Below, in pieces: positions 11,854 to 39,559 of a stretch of 64,000 bases of DNA. Under the pieces are notes generated by a model. That model made no database searches, had not been told where the DNA came from, and saw only the letters and a program-made list of their open reading frames with translations. Where the stretch lies: contig OY821740.1 of assembly GCA_963682055.1 (NCBI GenBank), forward strand, positions 30,024,795-30,088,794, read 5' to 3'. Made by a program: the position numbers and the translations under genes. Position 1 is the stretch's first letter; every line of letters begins with the position of its first letter. This DNA is from Primula veris. Taxonomy: Eukaryota > Streptophyta > Magnoliopsida > Ericales > Primulaceae.

Positions 11854-13134
11854 TTTTTTTCATAAATCTTTAAAAAGTTCCTGATTAAAAAATAAAATCA
11901 TATCAATCGGTCATCCGAGTCAAATTTAGGATCCAAAGAATGAGACTCTTCTCCACTTCAATCCTCAAGTTTCCTCACATCATCTCAATCGAGATTGAGA
12001 TCTAATACTAATTTGTTACGCATGATCAAACAAAAATTATTGGTGAACACAAAATATAACACCAAACAAGAACACTCGAAACGAAACTCGCACGAACATG
12101 GAAAAAAAATGAAGCAAGAGATATTGTGGATTTATGGGATTACCATGTGTAGCCAAACACTAGTCCGCTAAGGAAGAAAATATTTTTACCATCATGTTTA
12201 TGAGGTTTAGAATCACTCAATATCCTGAGAATAGCCTCTATAGAGTGAGAAAGTGTTTGGTTCTCCCTAACAAACTATGGTTGCCATATGAACTTGCTAG
12301 TAAAAATTACTTTTGCGTTACGTGTGAGACGCGTAATGACATAAATCTCGTAATGTATTTTATTTTGAACATAATATTCAGATTTAGTATCATTTAGTGT
12401 AGTTATACAGGTTAAAACGAATTATTAATTAATTTATGCTACATCTGTAATTAGAAAAATATAGCGATGACAAATTGTTAATTAATTAGATTAACTATAT
12501 TGATAATTATTAAAAACATAATGAAAATATTTTTGAAAAAATTGGTAAAATTGGGCCGTCTCATTTCTCTTGGTTTGACTTATTATAATAGAATGATAAA
12601 CAATGTTGCTGACTTGATTCGCGAAAACTAATCTCAGCTGTTCAAAAACAAAAACAAAGTAGTATAAACGGCCTTTGTCATGCCACAGACAGAGCATTGC
12701 AAAACCTAATTGCTAGGGTAGACTAACACTAATCCGAGACAAGCTTATTTTCACAACTAACCCTTTAAAAGACTTGTATACCAGCTATGAAAACGAAGTT
12801 ACATGATAAATCTTGTGATATCTATGAGTACTAGTTTAACTCAATAGAGTACTAGATTTTCTTTATCAATTATCAAAGAATTAATGCAAATTTTCAATAT
12901 CAAACTTGCCCCAAGTTCTAGTCTGGAAATCAAAAGCAAATGACAAAAAGGACGAGTAGGAAGAAAAGGTGTTATCACAGAAACAAAGAAAAAGACTTAA
13001 GGCCCATTTCAATTAATATAATTTCTCTCTCTTTGTTTCACCCAAATTGCAATATAATTTTGCGTAATGAATTGAGGGACAACTAAACGAAACATAACAT
13101 GTTACACGTTTCCTCAACTAGACTACACAACTTT
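11854..13134. other. AT-rich intergenic DNA, no gene seen
   Basis: Between Copia-1 and the 3' end of the GH9 gene. Only short, unrecognisable ORFs. The part nearest 13134 should hold the GH9 3' UTR and polyadenylation signal (minus strand), but the site cannot be placed. Confidence 0.5.
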
Positions 13135-27785
<14,651 letters not shown>

Positions 27786-27857
27786 TTAACAAGAAAATAA
27801 TAAAAAAGTAGAGGAATAAATAATTCTTGTGGGGATTAAGGGAGTTTGGTTTCTCTG

Positions 27858-27865
27858 TATTTATA
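27858..27865 (-). promoter_or_regulatory. TATA box of the GH9 gene
   Basis: TATAAATA on the minus strand, about 76 bases upstream of the ATG at 27782, in an AT-rich promoter. The position is typical for a short plant 5' UTR. Inferred from sequence and distance only. Confidence 0.6.
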
Positions 27866-28039
27866 GAAGAAAATTTGGAACCAAGATAAGGATAGTTTTC
27901 TTGGATTTAATTAATTACCTTTAATTACATCAATTAACAACGTTCAATACGTGTTAATTTAATGGTACGTTTCTTCATAATATACAATGCATGGTTATTC
28001 TTCTGAATCTTGTTACCTTTTTATCAATCCCTTGATTAA

Positions 28040-28405
28040 AGTCCAATTCTTCTATCCGACCATATTTTATATCCCTTTCATACCCCCTTATTTATTTTAT
28101 ATAAAAATTTGTTACAAAAAACTTAAATTTTTTTTATATAATTACTATAACACATGTATCATTACATTCCAATATTTATTTTTAAAAGAAAACTCACACA
28201 CAATTTATTTTAAAATAAATGTATAAATCAGTATAAATTAAACATTAAATATTAAAAAAATTGTTTAAAACATTATTATGTCCAAATGCATACAATATAA
28301 CATAAAATCTTTTAAACTTGCGGAAAAGGTGAAAATTTAAAATTTGGGTGAAAAAAAGCAAGTGAGTACAAAAGGGATAAATAATATGGATAGAATATTT
28401 AGACT
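28040..28405. mobile_element. MITE B1 (Mutator-like)
   Basis: Inverted termini AGTCCAATTCTTCTATCC (left) and the inverse, GGATAGAATATTTAGACT (right), flanked by a degenerate 9-bp duplication (CCTTGATTA / CCTTAATTG). Its interior is clearly related to B2. It lies about 260 bp upstream of the GH9 start codon. Confidence 0.65.
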
Positions 28406-28661
28406 CCTTAATTGATGTTTCTGCTGTAGTAATTCCTTAAATTTTAATTTGTTTCCATCTTTCATTATTGCTCATTCATGAATAAAGTTTGCTAGATACC
28501 TTGAATATACATATAGTTTTCATACGGCTATAAAGTTGACCGTGTGCGTATTCTTCTTAACTTTTTCCTTGGTTAATATAATATTATTTCTATTAATTTA
28601 AATAGTTTATAGCATTTATTGAAATTAGATTAGAACATTCGTTAAACAGGCTTGAAAGGAT

Positions 28662-29043
28662 CGAGTCCAAATCTTCTACCTATTTCTCTACCTCTTTCCG
28701 TGCCTCCTTGCTTATTTTATCAAAAAAAAAATTCTAAAAAACTTGAAAAAAATTGTACAATTACTATAATACATGTATCAATACATTCCAATAATTATTT
28801 TTAAAAGAAAATCCACACAAAAATTGTTTTGGAATAAATGTATAAATTAGTGTAAATTAAACATTGAATATTAAAAAAATTGTCTAAAACAATATTATGT
28901 TCAAATGTTTTAAAATTTGAATACAATATAATATAAAAGTTTATAAAGTTACGGTATAAGTTATGAAAATTTAAATTTTGAGTGAAAATAAGCAAGGGGA
29001 CATAAAAGGGGGTAGAGAATAGAGGGTAGAAGATTTGGACTCG
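28662..29043. mobile_element. MITE B2 (Mutator-like)
   Basis: Nearly perfect inverted termini CGAGTCCAAATCTTCTACC and GGTAGAAGATTTGGACTCG. The flanks carry CTTGAAAGG (28651-28659) and CTTGAAAGA (29044-29052), a 9-bp duplication with one mismatch, with two extra bases on the left. Non-coding; it shares most of its interior with B1. Confidence 0.75.
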
Positions 29044-29125
29044 CTTGAAAGACAATTTATTATGTTTCTATTCACTTACAAAATGCTAATGCTCAAAAGA
29101 ATTTAGATAGAAATATTGAACGTTA

Positions 29126-29811
29126 TGGCGAGCTTGATTTTCTTCCCAAGCTCGACTTAATCAATTTCACATTGGCTCCGATCTTCCGAGGCGGACAGGT
29201 ATGCTCCGGCGGTCAGGTGGTCTACGTGCCTGCACAAGGAACGAACAGGGGCCCGGGGTTGTTGCCGAGTTTTCCCTCTCCAACGATCAAGTCAGTATCG
29301 GTGTTAACTGAAAGTAGGAATATAATTAAGGATGAGGGACTGGGCCGGTTACAGGTCGTTGTATCGAGTGGTACAGATAGTGTTCAGGGGGTCCGGGTTG
29401 TTTAAGCTTTATCTCTCCTCTCTGTCTTTTTCTGTCCCCTTACTAAGTGGTATTAGTGGGGGTATTTATAGTGTGATCAGAAGCGTATTAGCCCTTGGAT
29501 CACTGTACTGTAAGATGTTGATCCAACGGCGTCAGAGTCATTTATGACTCTGACAAGGGTACTGTCCTTTCCCGGGGCCCACAGGAGGTGTCCTGTGATT
29601 GGGCCACGTCGGTGAAACGTCAGGAGGGTCCCCCAAGGGAGCAGCAGCATTAATTGGGGAAGCGTACTCGACACGCTTCTTTGGGCCGGCCTCAGCATGG
29701 CTCGGCCCTCCCAATCCGGGGCGTCGCATCATTCAGGGTTGATGAGGCCCGGACGGCCCGCTTTGGGGGCGTTATTGCCCCGGACGAGGGGATGCTGACA
29801 TTCCCTCGCCA
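29126..29811 (-). repeat. Gypsy-2 3' LTR
   Basis: 686 bp, with a minus-strand TATAAATA at 29463-29470. A promoter in this LTR would read leftward, toward the GH9 gene. Confidence 0.93.
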
Positions 29812-30183
29812 ACAGCTCCCTGTCCGGAGTCGTTGCTAAGGACGAGGTCGGCGAGGATCTCTTGTCGTTACGGGGGCTCCGGTCATTTTGTTATCGTGCT
29901 CGTCGGTGCGAATATGCTCATGCATGGCTGTTTTATGACACGTGTGCAACCATTCATGGTTTTCTTACACGTGGACACGAGGCGCCGTCTTTGTTCCTTT
30001 GATTTCTACAACGTCATTAATGCTAAAACGGCTGGTGAGTGACATTTGGCAGATGGCCTCTGCAGGCTGTACACGTGGTGGACATTGATTGAGTGGCGGC
30101 GGTTATTTGTGGGAGTTCGTGCAATGAGCCGTCGCATCTTTTCACCTTCTGGTAAACGTCTTTTCATCTTCTGGTGGGGGTTC

Positions 30184-30191
30184 TATAAATA
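30184..30191 (+). promoter_or_regulatory. TATA box of the Gypsy-2 antisense gene
   Basis: TATAAATA in a CTATAAATACCCTCAGTG context, 112 bases upstream of ATG 30303. Equivalent to the box at 24514-24521 in Gypsy-1. Confidence 0.62.
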
Positions 30192-30302
30192 CCCTCAGTG
30201 AAAATTCATTTTCACTTTCTCAATCTCTCTCTAAAATTTTCACAGCAAACCATTCTCTCTCTTCCTTCATACTTAGGAAATTTCACCAACCAACCAACCA
30301 TC

Positions 30303-32968
30303 ATGGTTATCAAACACGGAGCCGGAAAAGGCCCGATGGTTGCCCCGCAACCACGGCGCCTTGAGGTGATGGCACACGCCTTGCCATTCCGGGCGATGGT
30401 TATCGACCCAGCCATCTCCGTAGCAGTAAACGACAACAGTATCATGGTCAGGCAGCACGGGCCTGACCTAGACGAGTTTCGTCAACTCTGCGGCATAGGG
30501 GAGGAGTTTCGACTTCGGACCTGTGCGACCTCGGACGAGGTAAACGGGATCGTGGCTGATCCCAAGAGTATGGTAACTCTCTCCCTCTCTACTCTTCTAT
30601 ACGGGGGCACCCACCTCCCCATTCCGGAGCTACTGGCGGAGCTCTGCGCCTGGACGCAGACTCTTCCGTGCCAGTGGCCTCTGCAAGCGCACCGCATCTG
30701 CGCCGGAATGGAGGCCCTAAGTGTCTTGTTGGGCCCGGCCATTCCGGAACCATTGGGGCTTAGGGAGCTCTTGGCCTGCTACGAATTTTTGCAGGCCGAG
30801 CCAAGCTCCCAATCTAAGAGCCGGCAGCCCTACCTGAGGTGCCGGTCTCATAATCAGCTGATCACGGGTAACTCCGATTCGAATCGGGGTTACACACAAG
30901 ACGTGGTCGTGGTGGAGGGCCCCTGGCTCCTCCGTGACGACCTAACTCTCCCGATCAGGCCGGGGAGGGTGATGAGCACCAAGGAAAATAAATTCACCGT
31001 GGCCTCTAAGCTTGGGGGCCTGGGCGAACCCAACATACAGTCGTTGGAGGTGGCCCTTAACTGGTGGGGTCCGGATGGGACCGACGTGGGGGCACGCGAT
31101 GCGGAACGCCTGCTTATCTGTGGCTCCCCCACCTCCTGTAAGGGGAACAGCTTCAAGTGGCCCCACAGGACCTTCTGTCCTGTGGGATACTCCAGGGAAA
31201 GGTGGGAGAAGGAGAAGGGTCTGGAGTCGACCCTCCCTCCCAAGGTGGTTGAAGGTGCCGAGGCAGCCCTCCCTCCCCGAGGTCTGGAGCATGCAGCGAA
31301 GAAGGCTTCGAAGCCAAAGCTGAAGACAGGCAGTAGGGCGAAGGCGGCGACGGTTGTCCCCTTCGCTCCTTCAACGGCCGGGGTTCACTTTGAGACCCGG
31401 TCTGATGGTACCGTCCTTCACTACCGGGTGGGGGCGGACGGTACCCGAACCTATATCGATGTGCATGGGAAGCCTCTGACAGAGGTTCTCCCCTTGAGCT
31501 CTAGGGAGCCCGCTGTGGGGAGCCCCCTACGATTAGAAGATAGCCCATCTGAGGCAGAACCCTCCGGGCCAGCCTTGGGCACCTCAAGGACCAGAGTAAG
31601 TCACTTCTTGTTTTTCTCAAATCTTCGTTTTTACACTTAGCTAGATTTAGTTAATTTCTTCTAATTTCTCTAACTCCTTTCTTGTATGGCCTGTATAGGT
31701 AGTCCGTTCTGACGAGGAGGAGGAGGCAGATGAAGAGGCTGAGGAGGAGGCGGGGGTGGAAGAGATAGCTGAGGTGGAGGAGGTAGCTGAGGTTGGGGAT
31801 GGCGAGGGGGAAGAAGGGGCGGTCGAAAAGGTTGCTGAGACGGGGGAGCCCGAGGGGGTAGTGGTCGAGGTCGAGGCCGAGGAGAGGGATGTGGTGGTGA
31901 CAGGAGAGAGGGAAGTGGCGATCCTGCCTCAGTCGGGTGGCCCGGATGATTTGGCAGCCCAAGCTAGACTCGATCGGCTGGCCCGCAAGGCCCTTCTGGG
32001 GAAGAGAAAGGTGGAGGGGACGAAGTCCCTCCAAGGGGAAAAGAGGGCCAAGGTCGGAGGGAGCAACCCATCCGAGGTTGTGGTCGTTGAGGGGCCTAGA
32101 GGGACGTCAGGCCCTGCTCAAGGCCCTACTCAAGGCTCAAGCTCCAGCTCTGCCTCCCCGACCCACATGATGCCTGTGCAGACGCCCGAGGAGGTGAAGG
32201 CGGCCACGGGGGTGAAGAGCATCATGGAGGCTCACCCATCTGCCGGGTTACTAGCTTTGGATGCGCTCCAGCAGCAAAGCGTCGAGGCTGATCACCGAGG
32301 TCGTGACCTCGCATCCTCCATGACATCGGCCATGGACATGATACCTCAGGTACGTGTATAGTCTATTTTGTATGTTTTCACATTCTTCCCACATATTTTT
32401 GCTAAGTGTTTTGCCTTTTCCCTTGCAGGCCTACTTAATGATGAACCAATATGTCTATCACCAAGGCCAGCTGGTGAGGTCATGGGCCGCGAAGGCAGAG
32501 GCTAATGCCAAGCTCGTGGAGGAGGCCCAAAAAAGGGCGGAGGAGGCCCAGAAAAGGTCTGAGGAGGCCCAACTCAGGGCGGAGAAAGCTGAGGGCCTCA
32601 ACGCCACGGTTGAGGCTCGAAGAGTCGAAGCCGTGAAGGCCAGAACGGAGGCCGAGGAGCGTGCCCAGGCTGCGGAGGCAGCCCTAAAAGAGGCTGAGGC
32701 TGGCGTAACCGACAGGATAAAGGCGGCGGTCCAGACTGGCCAGGCCGAGCTGAATGCTGCCTGGGCCCAAAAGACACAGAAGGACTTCAACTCCTTCTAC
32801 GTCGAAGGGTGGTCTGAGGCGGCTGCCTTCATGAGGGCGGGACCGGATCACCCGGTATGGAACGTAGAAAATATTATCGTTCCCGTCCCCTCAGCTCCCG
32901 TTCCGGATGTGGTGCCTTTGACTCCTCGAGCTCTCTCGGACGAAGAGGGCGGAGCTAGCCAGAACTAG
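30303..32968 (+). CDS. Antisense gene of Gypsy-2, three exons, about 827 aa, intact
   Basis: Orthologous copy of the Gypsy-1 antisense gene. Exons 30303-31595 (431 aa), 31699-32349 (217 aa) and 32429-32968 (179 aa plus stop), GT-AG, phase 0. The exon 2 length is identical in the two copies. Exon 1 starts MVIKHGAGKGPM and keeps FRQLCGI, LSLSTLLYGG, WPLQAHRI and ALNWWGPDG. Exon 2 opens with an acidic Glu/Val-rich tract, then a basic stretch, then MMPVQTPEEVKA. Exon 3 contains repeated EEAQKRA units typical of a coiled coil, then TQKDFNSFYVEGWSEAAAF, which is also conserved in Gypsy-1. No break was seen although gag-pol on the other strand is broken repeatedly. Function unknown. Confidence 0.8.
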
Positions 32969-33189
32969 GGTAGATTTAGGCTTTTGTTTTCAATGTAGTT
33001 TCCTTTTTGTACTTAGCATGTAATAGCTTTCCGTTGAATGAAATGAAAAAACAATTTTGGACTTGTCTTTTATTTATTCTTCTGTGTTTTACTTCCGTTG
33101 TGATTTATACATTGTATATATGCTCCCAAAGGAGTGGGCCATAATGCTTCGGCGTTGGGGCGATCGTTTTATACAACTCATAGCTTGCA

Positions 33190-33835
33190 AACCGAAGTAA
33201 CACATAGAGAATTTAAATGAACTGAAAAATTCAAGTAAATATGAACCGGGGTGCCGTATAGGCTCGTGTTCTGAAACACATAGAGAATTTAAATGAACTG
33301 AAAAATTCAAGTAAATATGAACCGGGGTGCCGTATAGGCTCGTGTTCTGAAACACATAGAAAATTTAAATGAACTGAAAAATTCAAGTAAACAGGAACCG
33401 GGGTGCCGTATAGGCTCGTGTTCTGAAACACTTAGAAAATTTAGATGAACTGAAAAATTCAAGTAAATATGAACCGGGGTGCCGTATAGGCTCGTGTTCT
33501 GAAACACATAGAAAATTTAAATGAACTGAAAAATTCAAGTAAATAGGAACCGGGGTGCCGTATAGGCTCGTGTTCTGAAACACTTAGAAAATTTAGATGA
33601 ACTGAAAAATTCAAGTAAATATGAACCGGGGTGCCGTATAGGCTCGTGTTCTGAAACACATAGAAAATTTAAATGAACTGAAAAATTCAAGTAAATAGGA
33701 ACCGGGGTGCCGTATAGGCTCGTGTTCTGAAACACTTAGAAAATTTAGATGAACTGAAAAATTCAAGTAAATATGAACCGGGGTGCCGTATAGGCTCGTG
33801 TTCTGAAACACATAGAAAATTTAAATGAACTGAAA
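33190..33835 (-). repeat. Gypsy-2 tandem repeat block, 76-bp units in 152-bp pairs
   Basis: Eight units with exact 76-bp spacing, same family as 21110-21465. Two unit types alternate (a TATGAACCGG versus TAGGAACCGG form, and ACATAGAAAATTTAAATG versus ACTTAGAAAATTTAGATG), showing amplification as 152-bp dimers. Confidence 0.92.
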
Positions 33836-33917
33836 TAACAGCAGTTTTTATTTATAAAGCCCACAGGCATAAATTTACACCACGTTCTTATTTACACAAA
33901 GTCATAAAGGCCGAGCC

Positions 33918-36900
33918 CTATTGGTAGTACTTCCTTAGGTTGTTGACGTTCCAAGGTCGGTCCACCGGGACGTCATTGGGAAGACGACCCAACAGGTAGG
34001 CCCCGTTCCCTACTGCACCGAGGATTCGATAGGGGCCTTCCCAATTGGGGCCTAGCTTGCCGTCGGACTGTATCCTGGTGTTGTTGTTTACTTTTCGTAA
34101 CACGAGGTCTTCGTCTTGGAAACGTCTGGTGTTCACTCTTTTGTTATAAGAACGCCCCAGCTCGTTTTTATATTCGGCGTTACGGATGGCCGCAACCTCC
34201 CTTCTTTCTTCGGCGTAGTCCAGCTCTAGCCCCATCATCTTTTCATTAAGACCGTTTTCCACCATGTCCGTCCTCAGAGAAGGAAGCTCGATTTCTAACG
34301 GGATGATGGCTTCCATTCCGTAAGTAAGGCTATAGGGTGTCTGTTGAGTGCCCCGTCTTCTCGTCGTTCGGTAGGCCCAAAGGACGTGATGCAGTTCTGC
34401 AGCCCATCGTCCTTTGGACTCGTCTAGCCTCTTCTTGATTCCGTCGAGCACGGTCTTATTTGACACCTCGGCCTGTCCGTTGCACTGGGGGTACGACGGG
34501 GTCGAATAGTAGTTCTTGATGTGATACTTTGCATACATCGTTTTTAATTTGTCCCCGGTGAGCTGTCCCCCATTGTCCGCGACGATTGAGTAGGGGATTC
34601 CGAATCTGGTGATCACGTCTCTCCAGAGGAAACATATCACTTCGGCCTCTGTGATTTTCGCTAAGGCCACGGCCTCCACCCACTTTGAGAAGTAATCGGT
34701 GACCATGAGGAGGAACTTCTTTCCCCCCGGGGGCCACGGGGAATGGTCCGACGATATCCATGCCCCACTGTGCAAAGGGTCAGGGCGAGGTTACGCTGCT
34801 CATTTTTTGCACCGGGGCATGGGGTATGGGTGCGTACTTCTGACACTTCTCGCACTTGAGTACGAAAGCCTTGGCGTCCTTCTGCATGAGGGGCCACCAA
34901 TACCCGTGGGTCAAGGCTCGGTTGGCCAGCGATCTTCCCCCGGTATGGCTCCCACACGTTCCTTCGTGAATTTCTTCCATGACCCTCATTACCATGTCAG
35001 GGTGGACGCAGAGTAAGTAGGGGCCAGAGAACGAACTCTTATAGAGCTTGTCGTTGAGAGCTATCCAGAATCCCAGTGCCGTTCTTCTTATTTTCTCGGC
35101 CTCTTTCTTGTCATTGGGAAGATCACCGGAGCGATGGTATTCGATTATGGGGTCCATCCAGCTTGGTTCCGGCGGGAGGTCAGTCACCATGTTAATTGTT
35201 GCCCTAGCCTCGATGCTAGGCGAAGGGACGTATTCTATGGTGATGACTCTCTCTTTTTTATCACTCATGACCGAGGCTAGGGTCGCTAGTGCATCGGCGT
35301 GGGTGTTCTCGTTTCTGTTTATGTTGACGATTTCTTGACATTCAAAGCTTTGGAGTATTCCGGAAGCGATAGCCACGTAGCTGGCCATCCTGTCGTCCTT
35401 CGTCTGAAATTCACCACTAATCTGGCTGCTGACTAATTGAGAGTCCGTATGCACCAGTATCTTCTTGATTCCGAGGCTTCGGGCCATTTTCAGGCCGGCG
35501 ATAACGGCCTCATATTCGGCCTCGTTATTGGTGGCTCTGAAACCAAGTTGGATCGACTTCTCGATCACATCCCCATGTGGAGATTGGAGTACGACGCCGA
35601 GGCCGGACCCTTTCTTATTGGCGGCTCCATCCGCGTGCAAGATCCAGGTCTCGGGGGCACAACCTGTGATGTCGGGGCATTGAGTCGTCCCAGTGAATTC
35701 TGCCACGAAGTCGGCCAGGGCCTGTCCCTTGACGGACGTTCGCGGCGCGTAGCTGATGTCGTAGGCGTTCAAGTGGCAGTCCCACTTCATCATTCGTCGA
35801 GAGAGATCCCCCTTTTGGAGTATTTCTCGCACAGGCTGGTCCGCATAGACCACAATGCTGTGTGCAGAGAAATAGTGAGCAAGTTTTCGTGAGGCCACGA
35901 CGAGGGCTAGGATGAGTTTTTCCAAAGGCGTATACCTAGCCTCGGCATCGAGGAGAGTTTTGCTCACGTAATAGATAGGTCTTTGCTCCCTGTCGAGCTC
36001 CTTGATGAGGACGGCGCTGACGGCTATCTCGGACACGGCGATGTATAGGGTAAGGACATCGCCTGGGTCCGGCTTAGTTAGAAGAGGCGGACTTCCGAGA
36101 TAGTCAGCCAGCTCGGTGAACGCACGCCGGCATTCATCGGTCCATTCGAATTTCTTCTGAGCTTTCAAGGCCGTAAAGAACGGCTTGCATCGATCCCCGA
36201 ACCGGGCAATGAATCGGTTGAGGGCGGCAGCCATTCCGGCTAGCTTTTGTATGTCACTTCTCTTCTAAGGTGTTTTCAAATTTTTCAAGGCAGAGATCTG
36301 GGACGGGTTCGCTTCGATGCCGCGGTGGGTCACCATGAACCCCAGGAATTTGCCGGCGCCTACCCCGAAAGCACATTTGGAGGCGTTCAGCTTCAGGTCA
36401 TGCCTTCGTATTGTTTCGAACACCTCTCTTAGGTCGGATAGGTGGTCCCTCTCCTGGGTGCTTTTTACCACCATGTCGTCAATATAGACCTCCATGGTTC
36501 GGCCTATGTTCTTAGAGAATATCTTGGTGACCATTCTCTGATAGGTCGCCCCGGCGTTCTTGAGTCCGAAGGGCATCACTTTGTAGCAGTAATTTCCCCT
36601 TGGGGTGATGAAGGCAGTTTTTTCTTGGTCGGCCTCCGACATAGGTATTTGATGGTAGCCGGATCAGGCGTCCAGGAAGCTCATTCTGGCGGCCCCGGCC
36701 GTAGAGTCCACTATTTGATCGATTTTGGGCAAGGGGAAGGGATCCTTTGGACAGGCCTTGTTGAGGCTCGTATAATCGATGCACACCCTCAACTTTCCGT
36801 TCTTTTTGGGGACCACTACGGGATTGGCGAGCCATCTGGGGTAATAAATCTCCCTGATGGCCCCGGCCAGAAGAAGCTTCTCTACTTCCTCGTTTATGGC

Positions 36901-39497
36901 ATCGGCATGCTCTGGACTGACGCGGCGCCCCTTTTGCATCACGGGCTTGGCAACCGGGTTGACGTTAAGTTGGTGGCAAGCGAGGTCGGAACTGATGCCT
37001 GGCATCTCGCTTGGACCCCATGCAAAATTGTCGAGGTGTTGGAGAAGGAGTTCGACGAGGTCGGTGACCTCAGGTTTGGTAAGCTTTGCTCCCACCATAA
37101 AAAAGTGGTCCTCGTCATGCCCCGGGATTTGGATTTTCAGCAGCCCCTCCTCCACCTTGTCTTCGGCCTCAGGCCCCATCTTTTTGTTTAGTTCCCTCAG
37201 CAGCTTAGGGTCCTCTGCCTCGATGTTCATGGCACTTTGGGCCGGCACCATCTTTTTGCCGGAATACACGGCCATGGCACAGCTGCGTGAGACTTTCTGA
37301 TATCCTGAGATGGTTTCCACACCAGAATCAGTTGGATACTTAACCTTTTGGTGTAAGGTGGAGGAGATTCCATCTATTCTATGGAGCCACAGGCGCCCCA
37401 ATATCACGTTGTAAACAGAGGGGACATTCACCACCGTGAACTCCACGCCCATAACTTTCGTACCAGTTTTCACGGGCAAGGTTATGTTTCATTTGGGCCG
37501 GACCGCCTCCGAGTTGAATCCGTACAGGGGAGGGACGTCGGTTTCCAACTGTTCCTCTTTGAGTCCCATCTTTCGAAAGAGGTCTTCAAAGAGTATATTG
37601 ACCGACGCTCCTTGATCAACGAGGATCCGTCCTACAGCGCATAGGCCTATCTGTGCCGAGATAACGAGGCATCAGTGTGGGGCACGTCCACCCCCACCAG
37701 GTCGAAGTCAGTGAAGCTTACATCCGGCTTGGAATTGCGCTTATACTTTTTCCGAGGGCTTGAGCTTTCTGCGAAGCAGACGTACTGCTTCATCAATGCT
37801 TCCCGTGCTGAGGTTCTTTCTGCCCCATTCTGGATTGACCTTTTGGGCCCAGAGTGAATGACATGACAGATCATCACCGGTGGGGGGAGGTCCCGCTGCC
37901 TCTCATCAACCCCTTCTCCATCTCGGTCGGATTCTCTTCGTGATTTGACATATTTATCCATTAGGCCATCCCGGACCCATCCCTCGAGCCTGGCCTTCAG
38001 ACCATGGCACTCGGAGGTATGATGGCCGCGACCCCTGTGGTATTCACAGATTTTGTCGTTAGGCCCTGGGGCCGGCTCGTTCCGTAGTGGGAGAGGCCAA
38101 GAGAAGAAAGGCTCGTTCTCAATCTTGTTAAGAAGGTCGACAAGAGGTAGGCGAAAGGTGGTGGAATAGGCAGCGCCCGAACCCGAGGCGACAGGGGTTT
38201 GATGCCCCGGTCGGGGGTCCTCTTTTCTTCTTTTAGGGGCCGGTTGCGGGTTTCTTCCCGTTCGTGGCCGCTCCATCCTTTCCGCTATGGGCCGGTTTCT
38301 TCGAGGGCTCGTTGCGACGAACCGATCCCTTGGCTGGTCGATAAGGGCTACTGAACGTGTTGCCCCGGCTGACCTCATGTCCTTCTCAATGTCGATATGC
38401 TGTTTTATGAGGGACCTCAGTTGAGGAACAAAGTTGGGTGGGGTCGCGATCATCTCGTTTCGGATCCTGCTCCCAACTACCAAGTTTTGCCTAAAGGCAG
38501 CTATGGCGGTGGAGTCGGGACAGTCCGCGCATTCGGCATGCTTCAGCCAAAACCGACTATCATAGTTCTCGAGGGTCTCTTTAGATTGGACCCTCACTTG
38601 ATAGAGTTGCTCCGGCTGGGCAGCTCTCTCTTTCAAGTTTATGAACCGGTGTGCAAAGTCATAAGCTAGGTCGTCCCAACAGTGGATAGAATTGACGGGC
38701 AGGGACTGGAACCACTTACTAGCGAGCCTTCCCAGGCTGGCGGGAAAGCACCTGCACATTAATTGGTCGAGGTGTGACCAATGGTTCATCTGGTATCGGT
38801 AGTGTCGGAGATGAGCCTCCGGATCAGAGTCTGCGTTGAAGGTTTAGAGGATAGGGGCGATAAAGTTCCGGGGGGGGATACTGTATTCAATTTCGTCTGA
38901 GAACGGGGTGCTGCGGGTCGAGGCCACGATTTTCAACGCTGCCTCACCAGCTGCATCGTGTCGTCCACGTCGGCCACGTCTCCGTGTCCGAGGTGGCTTA
39001 TCGGTTCGGGCGTGACTAGATTCCGGCCGTGAGTCCCGACTACCGTCCTGCCAACGGATCCGAGAATGTATACTCCACTCGTTATCGCGGCGAGAATTTC
39101 CTTCTTGGGAATGCTCCGACTCCGCACCCCTAGCCGGCTCCCTGGGAGTCTCTAGGGGGGGTCGTCGGAGGGGTCCCAACCTGGACATCACGCTTTTAAC
39201 GGGGACGGGAACCGATTTGTCTTGGCTCGCGCCTTGAGCGGGCTCGAGTTCCGGCTCCATCAGCGAGGCTATCAAGGCTTTCTGGGCCGCAAGAGCGACG
39301 AGCTCTTTTTGGTGGATATCGATCATCATCTCTGTCAGCTCAGCCCGCGATCGGGGTGCGGGAGCTGTTGCGGTCAAGGGAACGGGCTCCCTGGTAGATG
39401 CGGTCCTAGGGGTCTCATCAAAAGAAAGCGTTCTCGGCATCCCAAGAACGTGGGGGGGTCGAGACGATGGAGTGTCAAATCGGTTATTGCCAGACAT
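33918..39497 (-). pseudogene. Gypsy-2 gag-pol polyprotein, multiply broken
   Basis: Same domain order as the Gypsy-1 ORF, from ATG 39497 to the natural stop at 33918. Breaks in reading order: stop TAA 38844-38846 (gag); one-base deletion at about 37670 (just before the protease); stop TGA at about 37488-37491; stop TGA 36664-36666 (RT, in the FLDACSGYH region); stop TAG about 36265-36267 (end of RT); stop TGA 34780-34782 (before the integrase core); one-base insertion at about 34725. The YIDD box and both RNase H domains are still recognisable. It cannot make its own polyprotein. Confidence 0.92.
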
Positions 39498-39540
39498 GTT
39501 TCTTTTAAGGACGGGGAGTCGAAACTAACGCGTTTAGGTT

Positions 39541-39558
39541 TCCCACAGACGGCGCCAC
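39541..39558 (-). promoter_or_regulatory. Gypsy-2 primer-binding site
   Basis: On the minus strand TGGCGCCGTCTGTGGGA begins two bases inside the right (5') LTR, matching the Gypsy-1 site. Confidence 0.78.
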
Positions 39559-39559
39559 T

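Noticed and set aside
33231..33811. Series of near-identical 66-aa frames repeating every 76 bp
   Set aside because: They are translations of the tandem DNA repeat; unit length is not a multiple of three and no start context or domain supports coding.
33190..33835. Regularly spaced repeats that could be mistaken for a CRISPR array
   Set aside because: Units are contiguous 76-bp tandem repeats without unique spacers, inside a plant retrotransposon.
36442..37191. 249-aa plus-strand frame opposite Gypsy-2 pol
   Set aside because: Antisense shadow of reverse transcriptase; the matching frame in Gypsy-1 (17968-18495, minus strand) is broken differently and has no own features.
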